The notes beneath the pieces are model-generated. The model was not told where the DNA came from. It saw nothing but the letters and a program-made list of their open reading frames with translations, and searched no databases. A DNA stretch of 64,000 nucleotides from Phoronis australis (lineage: Eukaryota > Phoronida > Phoronidae). The translations under genes were made by a program, and so were the position numbers. Positions 63,872-64,000 of this stretch are shown here, in pieces. The stretch is taken from the NCBI GenBank assembly GCA_002633005.1, contig NMRA01000139.1:678217-742216 (forward strand), read 5' to 3'. Position 1 is the stretch's first letter, and the number at the start of each line of letters is the position of its first letter.

Positions 63872-64000
63872 CCCAGTGGCGGATTTAGAGGGAGCCAAGG
63901 GGGCCATGGCCCCCTAAAATGCTCCCAGATTCCATTTGGCAGTTCGGGGATGCAAATGTCCGACGGGCAAAATCCTGGCTATAACTCTGCCCTGCCCCCG
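63872..64000 (+). mobile_element. Dispersed short TIR-type element, copy d (cut by the window edge)
   Basis: Begins CCAGTGGCGGATTTAGAGGG and shows GGGGGCCATGGCCCCC, AAATGCTCCCAGATTCCA, TTTGGCAGTTCGGGGATGC and GGGCAAAATCCTGGCTATAA before the window ends. With copy c it defines both ends of the family. Confidence 0.75.

Overview
This is intron-rich, moderately AT-rich animal genomic DNA. It holds two complete or nearly complete nicotinic acetylcholine receptor (nAChR) subunit genes, split by GT-AG introns, plus many tRNA-derived SINE, foldback and TIR-type repeats. The receptor proteins look like invertebrate alpha7/alpha9/10-type subunits. A marine invertebrate (lophotrochozoan, hemichordate or cephalochordate grade) fits, but the sequence alone does not fix the phylum. 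Four isolated N bases and several long homopolymers point to a draft assembly.

Layout. Both nAChR genes lie head-to-tail on the minus strand. Gene A runs from its start codon at 37843 to its stop at 18792: nine coding exon positions, 491 residues, with an 8.8 kb first intron. Gene B runs from its start codon at 15645 leftwards and is cut by the window edge inside its last exon. Internal exon lengths (140, 45, 110, 254, 198, 87, 110 nt) and intron phases are identical in A and B, so they are tandem paralogues. Each has a signal peptide, the 13-residue Cys-loop, the vicinal-cysteine C-loop of alpha subunits, and an M2 segment with the E-1', S2', T6' and L9' residues of a cation-selective pore.

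Main point of interest. Gene A carries three complete, in-phase, 198-nt versions of one exon in a row (22879-23818), and a fourth decayed version at 21943-22139. The exon encodes the tip of the agonist-binding C-loop, pre-M1, M1 and the M1-M2 linker. Only one copy can be used per functional receptor, so this looks like a mutually exclusive exon array giving one subunit three C-loop/M1 versions. Gene B has a single copy of the same exon.

Other content. A gene B intron holds two closely spaced sequences that exactly match the replication-dependent histone mRNA 3' stem-loop, with no histone coding region beside them. Gene A intron 1 holds a decayed THAP-domain sequence on the plus strand, tail-to-tail with an acidic 89-codon minus-strand reading frame. 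The region from 38 kb to 64 kb shows no recognisable gene. It contains minisatellites, a ~390 bp tandem repeat, a tRNA-derived SINE, foldback elements, and several copies of a short dispersed element with CAG(G/T)GGCGGAT...CTGGATCCGCCCCTG-like ends.
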